NCBI GenBank assembly: GCA_905221615.1
Contig: CAJNDT010001890.1
Coordinates: 240,602 to 304,601 of the forward strand
Reading direction: 5' to 3'
Length of the DNA stretch: 64,000 nucleotides
DNA from: Symbiodinium sp. CCMP2592
Taxonomy: Eukaryota; Sar; Dinophyceae; Suessiales; Symbiodiniaceae
Notes under the pieces: model-generated
Database searches by the model: none
What the model saw: only the letters and a program-made list of their open reading frames with translations
Told to the model about the DNA's origin: nothing
In this document: positions 46,401 to 57,393 of the stretch, piece after piece
Position numbering within the stretch: position 1 is the first letter of the stretch
How the letters are laid out: each line of letters begins with the position of its first letter
Position numbers and translations under genes: made by a program

Positions 46401-47594
46401 AACTCATGCTGCGGATGATCATGCACATTGCCTGCTGGAGTGTGATGCTTTGCACTAAGTATGGAATTGCTGCTGGCGTAGCCGTCACTTACACCCGAAA
46501 CCCGGAACACATTCATGTTGCTGTTGCGGTGTTGCTGCTTGTTTTGCTGCAAAGCTCCAATTGTGGCTTGCGGGCTTATGAACTATCTATTCAGCCATGA
46601 CAAGACATGCTTAAAGTTCGAGACTATGCGATGCTTGACACCTGTGGAGATCTAACTAGCTAACAATGCAACACCAAAGCCACAACCCAAAACCACCGAA
46701 ACCCCCTGAAAAGCCAGAAAACCCTACAACAAAATCCTGAAGAGCCGAGGCCTGAAACCCCAAAGCCCAAGGTCCTGGCACGGAGAGCTCCTCCGTTATC
46801 TCGTAGCGGTTGCCCTGCACCACGTCCTGCCACCGATGGCACCGGAAGACTCACCACTAAGTCGAAATAGGGGAATCCCGCCCCAAACACCCAGAAATCA
46901 AGATATCCCCAAACCCTTGAACCCAAGATCACGACGCTCGGAAAATCTCGGAAACAGCCCTACGACCCCTAAGCCTCTGCCCGCCCTCCCAAGCGAACGA
47001 AACAACAAACACATGCCCACGAAGTAGCATAGCGCTAGTAATGACGAAGAATGATACTATTGCTGGTACTTGTCGAGATAAGCAACTGCTCGGAACGCGA
47101 CTTAAAGTTACATGTCTAGAAACTGGTACTGCTATGATCAGATCGCATGCCTGCAAAGCCCGGCTCGTCTCCGGTAGCTGTGACGAGAGGGCAGATAGCA
47201 GCGCCTCAAAGCGAGTTCAATGAAGGCAAGGGTTTAGGGATTTATGAGTATGTGGGTTTCGGTCAGGGTGTTGGGGTTTCGGGGTTTGGGGTATCCGGTC
47301 CCTCTAAGAGGAGATCCTGTACCGCATCAGAGCCGGCAATCATCGTTAGCGAAGAAGGCAGCTGGTTTAACTGGTTTCAAGGAGGCCTAAACCCTAAATA
47401 TCTCCAATAAAATACCGAATGCTTTCCCCGCAAAGCACGAGTGGCGATTAGCCGACACTTGGAAGATTTCCCCGCACCAGATATGACAAGGATTCCGAAG
47501 TTGAAGCGGCTTCTCGCTTCAGATGTAGGGGTTGCAGACTCTCGGAATGGATCTCGGTGACGATTCAATGTTCAATGTCACGTGTAACAAACCG

Positions 47595-47660
<66 letters not shown>

Positions 47661-50600
47661 TATGTGAATATATATATATATATATATATATAAATACATA
47701 TGTATGTATGTAGCGGTGAAATCTAGGGTGAAAGACAGAAACAACAAACACATTGACTCAGCCACGGCCGGATCCATGGAGCTTGGTTTTTTTCTGGAGA
47801 TCGCCGCGGAGATCTTCTTGCAGATTGCTCAGACTTGTTTTCCTGTAAAGTACTCCCGGAAGCATCAAGACGGCTCAGGCTTCCGGCTCGAGGTGGCTTT
47901 GTCGGCTTTGTTCCGTTGGCTTGGTGTCTTACAAGTCCATACTCCAGGTAGGGTATGCAGATTGGAAGGAAATGACCTCTCTTGCAGTAAAGATCGCCAC
48001 GCAGCTTGCGATAGATGCCACCCTTGTATTGTGCTGCGTCCTGTGTCAGTACGCAGGGCTGGGTCAGGCAAGATGCATGCTGAATCGCGGAAGTTAAGAA
48101 GTCCTCCCAGGGCCAACAATCTCTGTATACATCTGCCTGCAGCAATCGTACTACAACTTTGTGCTGTTGCATTGCCCAGTACTCCTTCTGAAAGTCTCTC
48201 TGCAGTACTCCTCCATCGTCCGCAGCCCCGTTCCATCCACGACCGAAGTGGCCAATGTCACCATCCAACTCGATCAAAACAGTGTCGTGGTACAAGCCAA
48301 AATCGAATGGTAGGTGTCGCTGAGTTTCTGGATTTGTGCACCCCTGCACCTGCGAGGTAATGGTCCAGTCCGGGAATTTCGCACCCAACCACCGTCTCAC
48401 CTTCGCTTCCGTCTTCCTGTTGCAGAAACACCCTGGTGCTCTGCCACTTTGCAAATTGTTCAATGTGGTGCTCTTCGAACGATGGCCACAGGTCTTGCAG
48501 GTTACATCCACTGTCGACCTCCTACCCTTGATGTTTTCTCTCCACCATTTCCAGTCCATGCGGCTTGCATCGTACTGCTCGTCATAGCGGCCCTTCAGCA
48601 TCGAAAGACAACGGGCATGCCCTTCCCGACTGGACCAAGGAACGCCCCCATTGCAGAAACAACCTGGTGCACGGCCACTTTGCAGACTGTCCAATGTGGT
48701 GCTCTTAGAACGATGGCCACAGGTCTTGCAGGTTACATCCACTGTCGACCTCCTACCCTTGATGTTTTCTCTCCACCATTTCCAGTCCATGCGGCTTGCA
48801 TCGTACTGCTCGTCATAGCGGCCCTTCAGCATCGAAAGACAACGGGCATGCCCTTCCCGACTGGACCAAGGAACGCCCCCATTGCAGAAACAACCTGGTG
48901 CACGGCCACTTTGCAGACTGTCCAATGTGGTGCTCTTAGAACGATGGCCACAGGTCTTGCAGGTTACATCCACTGTCGACCTCCTACCCTTGATGTTTTC
49001 TCTCCACCATTTCCAGTCCATGCGGCTTGCATCGTACTGCTCGCCATAGCGACCCTTCAGCATCAAAAGACAACGAGCGTGCCCCTCCCGACTGGACCAC
49101 GGAACGCCCCCATTGCAGAAACAACCTGGTGCACGGCCACTTTGCAGACTGTCCAGTGTTGTGCTCTTCGAACGACGCCCACATGCCTTGCAGGTTACAT
49201 CCACTGTCGACCTCTGACCCTTGATGTTTTCTGTCCACCACGGCCAGGTCATGTGGCTTGCATCATAACGAGTGTTTTCAGGTCGCTGCAGTATTTGCAG
49301 GGCCCGATACCAACCAGTCTGACTTCGCCACCGAAAGGTTGAAGCGTGCGGCGCTCTGCTTTTGACTGCCCGCCTGTGAACCAAAACTGGCCTTTGCGCT
49401 GCCGGGAGCTCGTGCGTGGCGAGGCATCCTGCCTGCTTCCATAGCGAAGCGCTCCACACAGCGGCCGAGAGTATTGCGGTGATGGCCCAACCCAGAGACC
49501 AGGGCCTACAGCGTGCCATGTTGGTGGAATGGGCACCGAGCTTTCACAAGCCAACAGGTGCCTGCAACAAGCACGTTTGCCAGATAGGCTTGGGGCTCAA
49601 TACTGGTGTCTGGGATCTACGATCAGATCTATGTTTAGCGATCTCGAGGGTTTGATAAATGTTGACAGGAGTTGTGAACACGTGTTCAGGGCTTATGGTC
49701 TGAGGGGGTTTTGAGGTGGATGCGAAGTTCGGGCTCCCATGTTGGATGCAAAACTGATAAGTCTTGTAACCGTGGCAGTTAGATAAGTTAACACGAAAGC
49801 CCGAAAACGCCCTAAAGCCTGAACCTCTCAACCCCTACGCCTTAACCCTAAACCCCAGAGACCATGGGCTGCCACACTTCAAGGTCCATTCCTCATAGAC
49901 CTCAAGGCCGAAGCCTGCAGCCCCGAATCGAAAACCTGACTCCCCAGTTGTAAGGTAGGTATATGACAGTATATGACAGTGGTAAGCGACTTAGGACTTA
50001 TAGGGCAGACTGGGCTGTAAGTGCGGTTGCAGATTCTAGTCCGGTTACGAGTCAGCCGAACCCAAAACCCTCCTATGGAGGCCTTAATAGCTAGGGTAGG
50101 GCTTTAGGGTCCAAAGGGGGCCTGTCAGAAAACGAGATTATACCGAACCATCGGCCCTAGCATGATACCACACTCCTCACCCTTGGTGCCTCTCCAGCAT
50201 CGGGGCCGAGCCAATGCAAAGCTTTGTGGCTTGCCTGTCAACAATCGGCTGGCTGTGCAGAAGGAGAGGTTGCCTTGGTGGGGCCTCATAAGACAATCAA
50301 CATCACTCTGAAAAAAGGACCCTCCTACTCTAGAGAATCACGCAACTTGACCACTGAAAACTGGACTTGAAGGGCTCGGCATTTGGCGCCTAGCACTCAA
50401 ACGTACTCTTTTTTGCGCTTACTCTTTAGCTTCTGGTTTAATTAATACCTTGTGAAATGTTTGGGCGATTCGCTGAGCTGACTGCTTCCTGCGCCAATTG
50501 TGAGCGGCAGGACGACCACCAACCAGGTCCCAATTCCGCACTTTAACCCTGTATAACCTACCTTCTTACGATTCCTTATTATGATTTCCTGAAAAACCTG

Positions 50601-52782
50601 AAGAAGGCAGGTTCTTCAGGGTCTAGGTACGCCATCAGCGAGCCGACTTCCTTAAACATAGAGAAACCTCAGCTAGAAACCCAGCACCTGCAATCCACTA
50701 GTCTAAACCCTAACTAAACCTGGACCCGCCATCTACCCTCTATCAGACCCGAAATACCTTGAAATTGGGACCATATACAAGGAGGGCGCTGGAACCCTTG
50801 AAGCCTCAACCCTAAACCCAATGGCCTGGAAGAAGAGGCGGAAGAACTTGAACACCGAGGTGTGCAATTCGGGATTGCTTGGGTTCAGGAAGTGCATGTG
50901 CACATCGGTTGCCTTGGCTTGGTTTAGGGCTTAGGAGGATGATAAGGTTTAAGGTTTAAGGTTGGGTTTCAGGACCGTGGGATTTATGGACTATGGACTA
51001 CGTTACCTGTGGCCCAAACTGTCATTTAACCTAGGGTTCCTAATCATGATCTCAGGTACAAAGGCAGGTTTAAGCGGGCTAAAGATGGGTGCAGACACAC
51101 ATTCTTCATACTCAAGTCATGGGCTGTCAGACTGCCCACGCCCTCTCCCAGTCTCCTGCAAACACAGCCGAACTAAGTCTCTTTCTCTCTCTCGCTCTCT
51201 CCCCAAGACCCTCAAACATAAGCCCTCAAACACTGAACCCTAAACCCCAGCCCTCCTGAAGCCAACTGCTTCAAGCGACGAGGCTGTGGGTTTCACCCGC
51301 CTCCTCCTTGTGTGGGCCGACCAGAACATGCCTCACTGCTGGGCTCTTAGGGTTTAAGGATTCGTAGGGTTCCCTTAAAAGAAACTATTGGTGCTCCTTT
51401 ACTCTTAAGGATTGGGGATCTGTAGGATTCCTTGAAAGGGAACCATCATCCTGTAAGGGACCTTCTAGGGGATCAATAAGAGTTCAGGGCTTCGGGTTTC
51501 AAAGGGTTTAGGGCTTAGGGTCGGCTCTCCAGTCTTGGGTGTGAAAGCTTCTTGACTTGTACAATTTCCGAAGCGCTAAACGCTAAACTCTGAACTCTTT
51601 GAGATCCCTTATAGGATCCCAACAGGAACCCCACAAAACCTTATCACGGACCTGGCTGTCGGGTAAAACAAGTGTCCAATATCGGGGCCGTAACGATGAC
51701 CATTACCAAAATAAGGAACCCGAATCTTACAAACGAGTCGCAACATAGTGCTATTAACAATTCAGGTTTCGAGATTCTACTTATGGGGTTGAAGAGCCGT
51801 GTGGGAGCCAACCGACAGGCAATCCGGGACCAAGCACAAGGCAAATTCTTGACTCTTACGTACACTTATTACAAGACAGAGCAATGCCCCAGTGTCACTG
51901 AGTACAGGAATCTGAACAACAATTACGGTAACATCGAGCTCCCAGGCAGAGCGGTGTCGCAGTATTCAATCGGGCTATACACACATCACCTCACGAATTA
52001 ATAACTGAAGCCCTAAGTTCTAAACCCCTTGCGAACCCCAAAAGTCGCACAACCTCCTCTCCCACAGTTTTGTCAAGCCAAGGGCTGGAGCGAAGTGCCA
52101 GGCCGAAAACGGATGCCCTGAGCTACCTCAGAAGTATCACTGGTCTCGGTTGTCTTTCGGGGCTGTGGGCTTTCAGACGTTTTGTGGGGCCTGTAGGGCT
52201 TCGGCTTTGGCTTAGGGCCAGACCTCAGCAGCGGGCAACGACCGAAAACAACACCCATCTTCCGACGCTACAGATGCTGCCAGCATACACGAAATAGACA
52301 CCAGCAGCATGACTGTCACCCTCGTCATGCCCAGGGCATCACGACCATCATGCTTATCATCCGGGATGACATCATGCATAGCAGACATGCACGCATTCCT
52401 GTCTGACTTCGGAAAACTATTGAGTAGTCAATGTCAAGCATATCGAAGTACCCAGAAATGCAGCTAGACCGTCGTCTGCTAGGTTTCCTTCTAGCACCTA
52501 AGCCCTAAACCCCAAACCGCCTAAACCCTAAATATCCTAAATCCTAAATCTAAACCGCCTAAATTAAACCCTAAACCGTGAACCGCCTAACTTAAAGTTG
52601 ACCCGCCTAAACCCGAGACCCTAAACCCCTAAACCGCCCAAAACAAAAAAGGTAACCGCCTGAAAGCAGACTCAACCCTAAACCCTAACCCTAAACGCGA
52701 AACGTTTGTTCGCAATATGCAGCAGGGGCGCAGCTTGCGGGCGTGTTCCCGTGGCCCAGTCCTCACGGAGCCACTGGAAGTC
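43460..52782 (-). CDS. gene X, 3' block of predicted mini-exons, unidentified
   Basis: Exons in transcript order: 52739-52782, 51277-51331, 50826-50912, 47160-47204, 46782-46826, 44402-44447, 43460-43492. Every join keeps one frame with AG|G acceptors; donors are GC (52739, 51277, 50826, 47160) or GT. Peptides: [52 protein letters not shown] with [56 protein letters not shown] (coiled-coil-like), [11 protein letters not shown] do not recognise the family. The intron 47205-50825 contains the whole 598-codon zinc-repeat nuclease ORF on the same strand. The gap 44448-46781 holds an open patch at 44857-45066 that may be another exon. Confidence 0.5.
44857..45066 (-). CDS. possible short ORF or exon
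   Basis: A 69-codon ATG-to-stop frame (begins [20 protein letters not shown]) in a non-repetitive, GC-balanced patch. A second minus frame is also open. It lies between two gene X exons; real status unclear. Confidence 0.2.
   Translation of the reverse strand: MTPASPHHTLKITPANSEEGRRVNQRRQHACTAKSSPPEPGEHEGLHTSQLSKLFANLPVSKPRAALHG
45067..46781. other. gene X intron or spacer without clear features
   Basis: Relatively complex sequence with few CCCTAAA words and no MITE palindromes that I could find. Several short frames on both strands, none with splice-consistent edges. Confidence 0.4.
47599..47694. repeat. TA microsatellite
   Basis: About 58 bp of uninterrupted TA, then a second run; it lies 30 bp beyond the stop codon of the zinc-repeat nuclease ORF. 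Confidence 0.95.
47723..49519 (-). CDS. four-fold treble-clef zinc-repeat protein with Vsr/DUF559-like nuclease domain
   Basis: Intronless frame of 598 residues, ATG at 49517-49519, TAG at 47723-47725. An in-frame TGA 27 nt upstream of the ATG makes this the natural start. Residues 10-27 are hydrophobic (possible signal anchor). Four 77-residue repeats follow (about 60-366). Each has YDAS.M.W.WW.ENIKG.RSTVDV then C-x2-C-G and, 20 residues on, CFC. The cysteines are at 110/113/133/135, 187/190/210/212, 264/267/287/289 and 341/344/364/366, matching treble-clef (DUF4379-like) repeats. From 367 comes a PD-(D/E)XK-type core: helix with E371, PFDFG (D406), [12 protein letters not shown] (E417, D419, H424) and [20 protein letters not shown], the layout of Vsr/DUF559 nucleases. 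About residues 500-598 are a basic/serine tail. It could bind repeated DNA sites and cut or nick. Activity is inferred only. It lies in a predicted gene X intron, same strand. Confidence 0.82.
   Translation of the reverse strand: MARCRPWSLGWAITAILSAAVWSASLWKQAGCLATHELPAAQRPVLVHRRAVKSRAPHASTFRWRSQTGWYRALQILQRPENTRYDASHMTWPWWTENIKGQRSTVDVTCKACGRRSKSTTLDSLQSGRAPGCFCNGGVPWSSREGHARCLLMLKGRYGEQYDASRMDWKWWRENIKGRRSTVDVTCKTCGHRSKSTTLDSLQSGRAPGCFCNGGVPWSSREGHARCLSMLKGRYDEQYDASRMDWKWWRENIKGRRSTVDVTCKTCGHRSKSTTLDSLQSGRAPGCFCNGGVPWSSREGHARCLSMLKGRYDEQYDASRMDWKWWRENIKGRRSTVDVTCKTCGHRSKSTTLNNLQSGRAPGCFCNRKTEAKVRRWLGAKFPDWTITSQVQGCTNPETQRHLPFDFGLYHDTVLIELDGDIGHFGRGWNGAADDGGVLQRDFQKEYWAMQQHKVVVRLLQADVYRDCWPWEDFLTSAIQHASCLTQPCVLTQDAAQYKGGIYRKLRGDLYCKRGHFLPICIPYLEYGLVRHQANGTKPTKPPRAGSLSRLDASGSTLQENKSEQSARRSPRRSPEKNQAPWIRPWLSQCVCCFCLSP
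48422..49339 (-). repeat. 231-bp in-frame tandem repeat, four units
   Basis: Anchor words recur at 48501, 48732, 48963 and 49194, exactly 231 bp apart. The units at 48501 and 48732 look identical to each other over most of their length, the third differs at few sites, and the 5'-most coding unit (about 49140-49339) is clearly diverged. The antisense 342-codon frame across it is a by-product. Confidence 0.95.
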
Positions 52783-53279
52783 CTGCGGAGGTCAGCACTA
52801 TTTTCTCATTGTGATTATGTTCTTCATCATTATTTTTTATCACTAGTATAGTTGTTGTTGCTAGCCTTATTATTGCCATTATTATTTCTAGCAACTAGTA
52901 CTGCAACTGTTACTGTTATTCATACTGCTAGGATAACTTCCATTGTTACCATTAAGGCCCTATCCAGCAAAACCTCTGTACCGGTTTCTAGCTGCGGTAT
53001 CCATCTGCCGATGTCTGTGTGGCTTCCTTGATTCACGTTCAAACTTCGTCATGCTAGCATCAGCAGCAACATCACCAACATCGCCTAAACCCTATAAGTG
53101 TAAACCCTGAACACCGCACCCCAAACCCTTAAACCCTGAACTCTGAACCCTGAAGCCCTTGAGCCCCAAACCCTAAACCTTACACCCCAAACCCAGAGGC
53201 TTAAACGCGAAAACCCCAAACCCTAAACCCCAGCCTCCAAAGCTAGCAGCTCTGGGTGCGGAAGAATGATACTACATGA

Positions 53280-53405
53280 ATACTATAACACTAACCCCTC
53301 AACTATAATACTACAATACTACAAATTACTATGATACCATATTACACTGATACTGTAGCACTACAATATATTATAATACCATAATACACTGATACTGTAG
53401 GACTA
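53280..53405. repeat. short AT-rich tandem repeat
   Basis: ATACTACA/ATACTATAA words, with ataccata(a/t)tacactgatac then tgtag repeated twice at 53333 and 53380. Confidence 0.75.
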
Positions 53406-53500
53406 GAAGCAGCTCTGGGAGATCCCCGTCCGGCCTCCTTCGACAAACGGAGATCTTGCGAGGAGATCTCGAAGTTCCTCCACCCCAAAATTTATAATGG

Positions 53501-53592
53501 TGTGTGTGTGTGTGTGTTTCTTTTTTTTGGGGGGGGTCCAATGTTTTTCTTTTTTTGGGGGGTCCAATGTTTTTCTTTTTTTAGGGGGGGTC
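53501..53592. repeat. TG run and 31-bp T/G homopolymer repeat
   Basis: (TG)9 followed by three units of ttctttttttggggggtcca with atgtt between them. Confidence 0.9.
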
Positions 53593-54911
53593 CATGATCA
53601 GGGCTTCATAATGAGGGCTTTTGAGTCTTAGAACAATGACAATGGTGTTTCTGTGTTTTGAAATGTTTTGAGGGTTCTACAATTCTATAAGAAGGGCTTT
53701 GTAGTGAGGGTTTCAATTCTTTGGGGTTTGTCATGCTTCGAATAGGATTATGGGGTATGTTATGGTCTAGTATTATACTGGAAGAGAGAACAATAAGGAA
53801 TAGCAGTATTAAGTGCTGAGACCCTTTTGTTGAACTTCCAGGTGCCGAGTCCCCTTGCTCAAATTGCTCAGTTCCGATAAGGAGGCCTTTCAACATGAGG
53901 GTTTAGGGTTTAAGGCTGTGCAGGGGTTTGGGGTTCACGACTGAGGGTTTAGCGCTTACCAGGAAAGTGTTTCCTATATGTCTCCATTGTAGCTCCTATT
54001 TTTTGTATAAGCCAAGCATATATTTAGGAGTAGCCGAGTCGAGTAGCCCCCGCCAAAAAAGAACCTCAGCTGTGGCAGTTCTCGGGCTGCCTCTTCTTCT
54101 ATCATGCTTGATGCCTTTGACTGTTGCTTCCCGTTGCAGGACAAAAAACCGTGTCCCTCGAGGCACGTGGAAATAAAAACCCCCGAGAGAAGAAGGCCCC
54201 GGCAGCGCAGGACTGTTGCCGTAAGAATGTAAGACATCTTCGGGGGCGATGACCTACTAAGGGGGGCCGTGGAAACCAAATACCCCGTTCCTTTGGTTGC
54301 GTTGGAGGTTGGTAATGTAATGGAGTTATCGGGTTTAAACGGGGTTTACAGACATTCCAAAGGCCCACAGCTACGCCGTATGCAAAAACACTTTCGAGTT
54401 AATATAGGGGCCTATAATAAATATAAGAAGGAACCCCTCACAATACTACAGGTAATTATTTAGGTCCCTATAGTACTTGGGCAAGCAAGCACACTCCGAA
54501 GAAGGATCTTCAGACTGCGGAGCGCCACATCCCCGCGACCCCGAAACTAAAACCCTGTTTCCAGGGAAAACACCTTCCAAAGAGAGCACTGTGCCCTCTA
54601 AGCAGTCCAAACAGGGGGTGTTTGATCAACCGTACAGAGATCCTTATCGTGACCAATGGACTTTTGCTGAAACAAATGTCAGGCTCCGGGTCTTCATCTG
54701 TGAAGACCGCCACTGACAGTAAGCCCTGCATAGATTCTTAACGGTCCCAAACCCTGAATCCGAAACCCTGACCTAAACTCTTAAACTTTAACCCCCCGAA
54801 CTTCAAACCCCTACTCCCTAAACCCCCGAACCCCTTAACCCTAACCCCTAAACCCTAAACTCCCAAACCCGAACCCTAAGCCCCTAAACCACTAAACCCT
54901 CACCCTATACA

Positions 54912-54976
54912 TCCCTTTAAAGGAACCCTATAGATCCCTTTTAAAGAACCCTATAGATCCCTTTTAAGGAAGCCCT
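54912..54976. repeat. 24-bp tandem repeat
   Basis: Three units of tagatcccttttaaagaacc with small changes. Confidence 0.8.
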
Positions 54977-55008
54977 AAACTCCCAAAACGCGACACCCCC
55001 GGACCGGC

Positions 55009-55102
55009 CAGTCCTGTCGTGCATGTTAATTACACATTGGCGATGGGTGTGCGGGCTCTTGGTATCAGAGAAGAGAAACTCCAGCGCTGACTTGCGGCTC
55101 GC
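55009..55102 (-). CDS. candidate exon, unidentified (gene X region)
   Basis: AG|GCGAGCC acceptor and ACTG|GCCGG donor. The natural frame reads ASRKSALEFLFSDTKSPH then THRQCVINMHDRT. A second frame stops at TAA inside. Phase does not match the candidate exon at 55945. Confidence 0.4.
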
Positions 55103-55130
55103 CTGTGTTGGGGCTTCGGGTTTAGGGGTT

Positions 55131-55231
55131 ACCTATAGTCTCCCTTGTAGTTCCTTTGGGGGTTCCCGTTTAGGATCCTTAATATATACTTGGTAAAACC
55201 CAAAAAAGGAACTACCATGGAGACTCTAGGT
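55131..55231. mobile_element. MITE family A copy
   Basis: Complete; centre ggatccttaatatatac. Confidence 0.8.
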
Positions 55232-55635
55232 AGGGTTTAGAGGTTCAAAATCGAGGGCTTGGGCTTAGGTTTTTGGCCTTGGTTTAAGGCTTAGGAGTTT
55301 CGGGGTTTAAGGTTGAGGGTTTAGGGTTTTGGTTGATGGCTTAGGAGTTTCATTGGGGCTGTCGGGTGATTGTGCTGTTGACAAAACGAATTTGTTTTGC
55401 ACAACCCAATGCAGCAACTCCAACCCTAAACCCTAAACCCTAAACCCTAGACTCCTCAAACCCTAGACTCCTCAAACCCTAAACCCCTAAGCACTAAACC
55501 CTTAGTCATGGGCCCTACTCAAGGCCGACCCAGAGTAAATCGGGCGGCTTGGGACTTAGGGCTTCAGGGTTTGGGGCTTCTTCTTCAGAGCCTTTTAGGG
55601 TTCAGACTGCCCCTTAGGAGAATATGGCACCTCAT

Positions 55636-55772
55636 TTATGTCTATCTATCTATCTATCTATCTATATATATATATATATGTACCTATGTATATATATATA
55701 TATGTGTACCTATATATGCATGTATATATGCATGAACACTTGCGTGTGTGTGTGTGTGTGTGTGTGTGTTAT
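55636..55772. repeat. TATC, TA and TG microsatellites
   Basis: ctat units, two TA runs with TGTACC between, then (TG)13 at 55744-55769. Confidence 0.95.
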
Positions 55773-55944
55773 ACTGCATACATGTATATACTAGAGTATG
55801 AGTGTTGGTGCAATTCTTCGGATTATTGTAATCGTAGTTGCTTTTTTGTAATACTGTCATTACCATCAATTTCATTAGTATTGCTGTGGTATAGGGCCTA
55901 AACCAGCCGGCTGGCCTTTGACGCACCGCAGATCGCTTGCTTGC

Positions 55945-55982
55945 ACTCCATCAAATGATGAAAGATGTCCCCAAGGCGCCAC
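55945..55982 (-). CDS. candidate mini-exon (gene X region)
   Basis: 38 nt between GAAG|G and GGAGT|GCAAGC, a strong GC donor; reads VAPWGHLSSFDG. It starts in phase 0, matching the end of the exon at 57394-57428. A further possible exon at about 57070-57120 ends at CCAG|GCAAGT (KICAQSGVTLLAP). Confidence 0.35.
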
Positions 55983-56888
55983 CTTCAGCGGGTTGGGGTC
56001 GAGGGTTGTTTAGGGTTTGGGGTTTAACGGCTTGTAGGATTTCAGTGTGAAACATAGCTAGGCAAACAAACACGGGGTCGATTCAGCCTACAGCAGACCT
56101 TATAGCACTCCTCACATGACATCCAACGAAATCACCTATACTGTTTTGGTGTTCCGTATTATCAGTATAGTTGTTCTAACTAATAAGCCCCCTATATTTG
56201 CCATACATAACCCTGAACCCCAGACCCTAAACCCGATGCGATTGTGGTGGCAGTAGCATCGTAGTATGCATCGGATGCTTCTATGAGATCAAACATCTAA
56301 GCCCAACAGTAATCAGTCTACCACTAAACCCCTAAAAATCGAACATATTATCGCAGTCTTGTTTGCTCGACGTTGCGCGAGTGATGACAGGAAACATGCA
56401 ACAACGGCTCCAAACTATGGGACTCTGGCATGTTCCGGTTCTTGTATACCAAAACCCGGCGGAGGACTGATGAGAGCACAAGATGATGACTCTTCCTGCC
56501 GCAATGGAAAGGCCTCTATAAACAGAATATGGCTTTGGGGAGTCCCTTGTAGTATAACTATTACAAGGAACCCCAAAGAATAATGTGGATAGTTATTCAG
56601 GCTCCTATACTACCGTGTCGCTTCCCCGTGCCACCCGTCCTCGAGGTCACTGCGAAACACAAGACAAGTTGCCCCCTCCTAAGGCCCGCGGCCCGAAGGC
56701 CCTGAACCCTTGTCAAAACCCTAACCTGCCAAACGCCGATCGGTAAATGCAAAAACCAAAAACGCCTCGTAGAATCAATGCAATGCCCTGTGAATCTCAT
56801 GAAACCGCTACAAAACCACGCAAACCTCCACGAAGCTTCGTATACAACTCACCAGCGCCTTGCAACTCAAGGCCCTGAGCCCTAAACC

Positions 56889-56997
56889 GTAAAGGGAACT
56901 CCAGAAAGTTGGAATATGGATTAATGGTAGGATCACCTATAATTTACCTTAAAGGGGTTACGATAATGATATTCCAACTTTCTGGCTTCTACTGTAA
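56889..56997. mobile_element. MITE family B copy
   Basis: Ends gggaactccagaaagttgg and ccaactttctggcttctact then gta. Confidence 0.77.
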
Positions 56998-57393
56998 AGC
57001 CTGCAACCGACCAAAATCATCAAAGCCAAGCAACCCTATGGGTGCCGCCATGCAAGGAGTCAGAACTTGCCTGGTGCAAGCAAAGTGACACCGGATTGGG
57101 CGCAGATCTTCATGCGAGCTTAGGGTTTAGGGTTTAGGGTAAGTCTTCATGGTTCTCCTACACACTCCTACTGGATTGCCTTTAATCATGGCTCTTCTTG
57201 GTCGTTTACCAAGGTTTTGACACTGCATTATGAGGTTTGCATAGACGATACAACCACCCAGTCCCTGACCCCGGTCCGAAGGGTCACTGACACCAGACTA
57301 TTCAAGCCAAAAGTTGTGGTCGCGGTACTATTTAGGCCGCTACATTAACCCTAAACTCCAAACCCTAAACCCTGATACCCCAAAACCCTAATC

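Noticed and set aside
47377-47568. Walker A-like GAGKSS in a minus frame ([15 protein letters not shown])
   Set aside because: The residue four before GK is not Gly or Ala, edges are not splice-like, and no ABC or other P-loop context surrounds it.
48422-49339. Possible CRISPR-like or satellite array
   Set aside because: Units are 231 bp, contiguous, coding and without spacers; this is a protein-domain repeat.
48314-49342. Plus-strand open frame of 342 codons with internal repeats
   Set aside because: It is the antisense of the 231-bp zinc-repeat array. Because the period is divisible by three, all frames repeat; the minus frame has zinc motifs and a nuclease domain, the plus frame has none.
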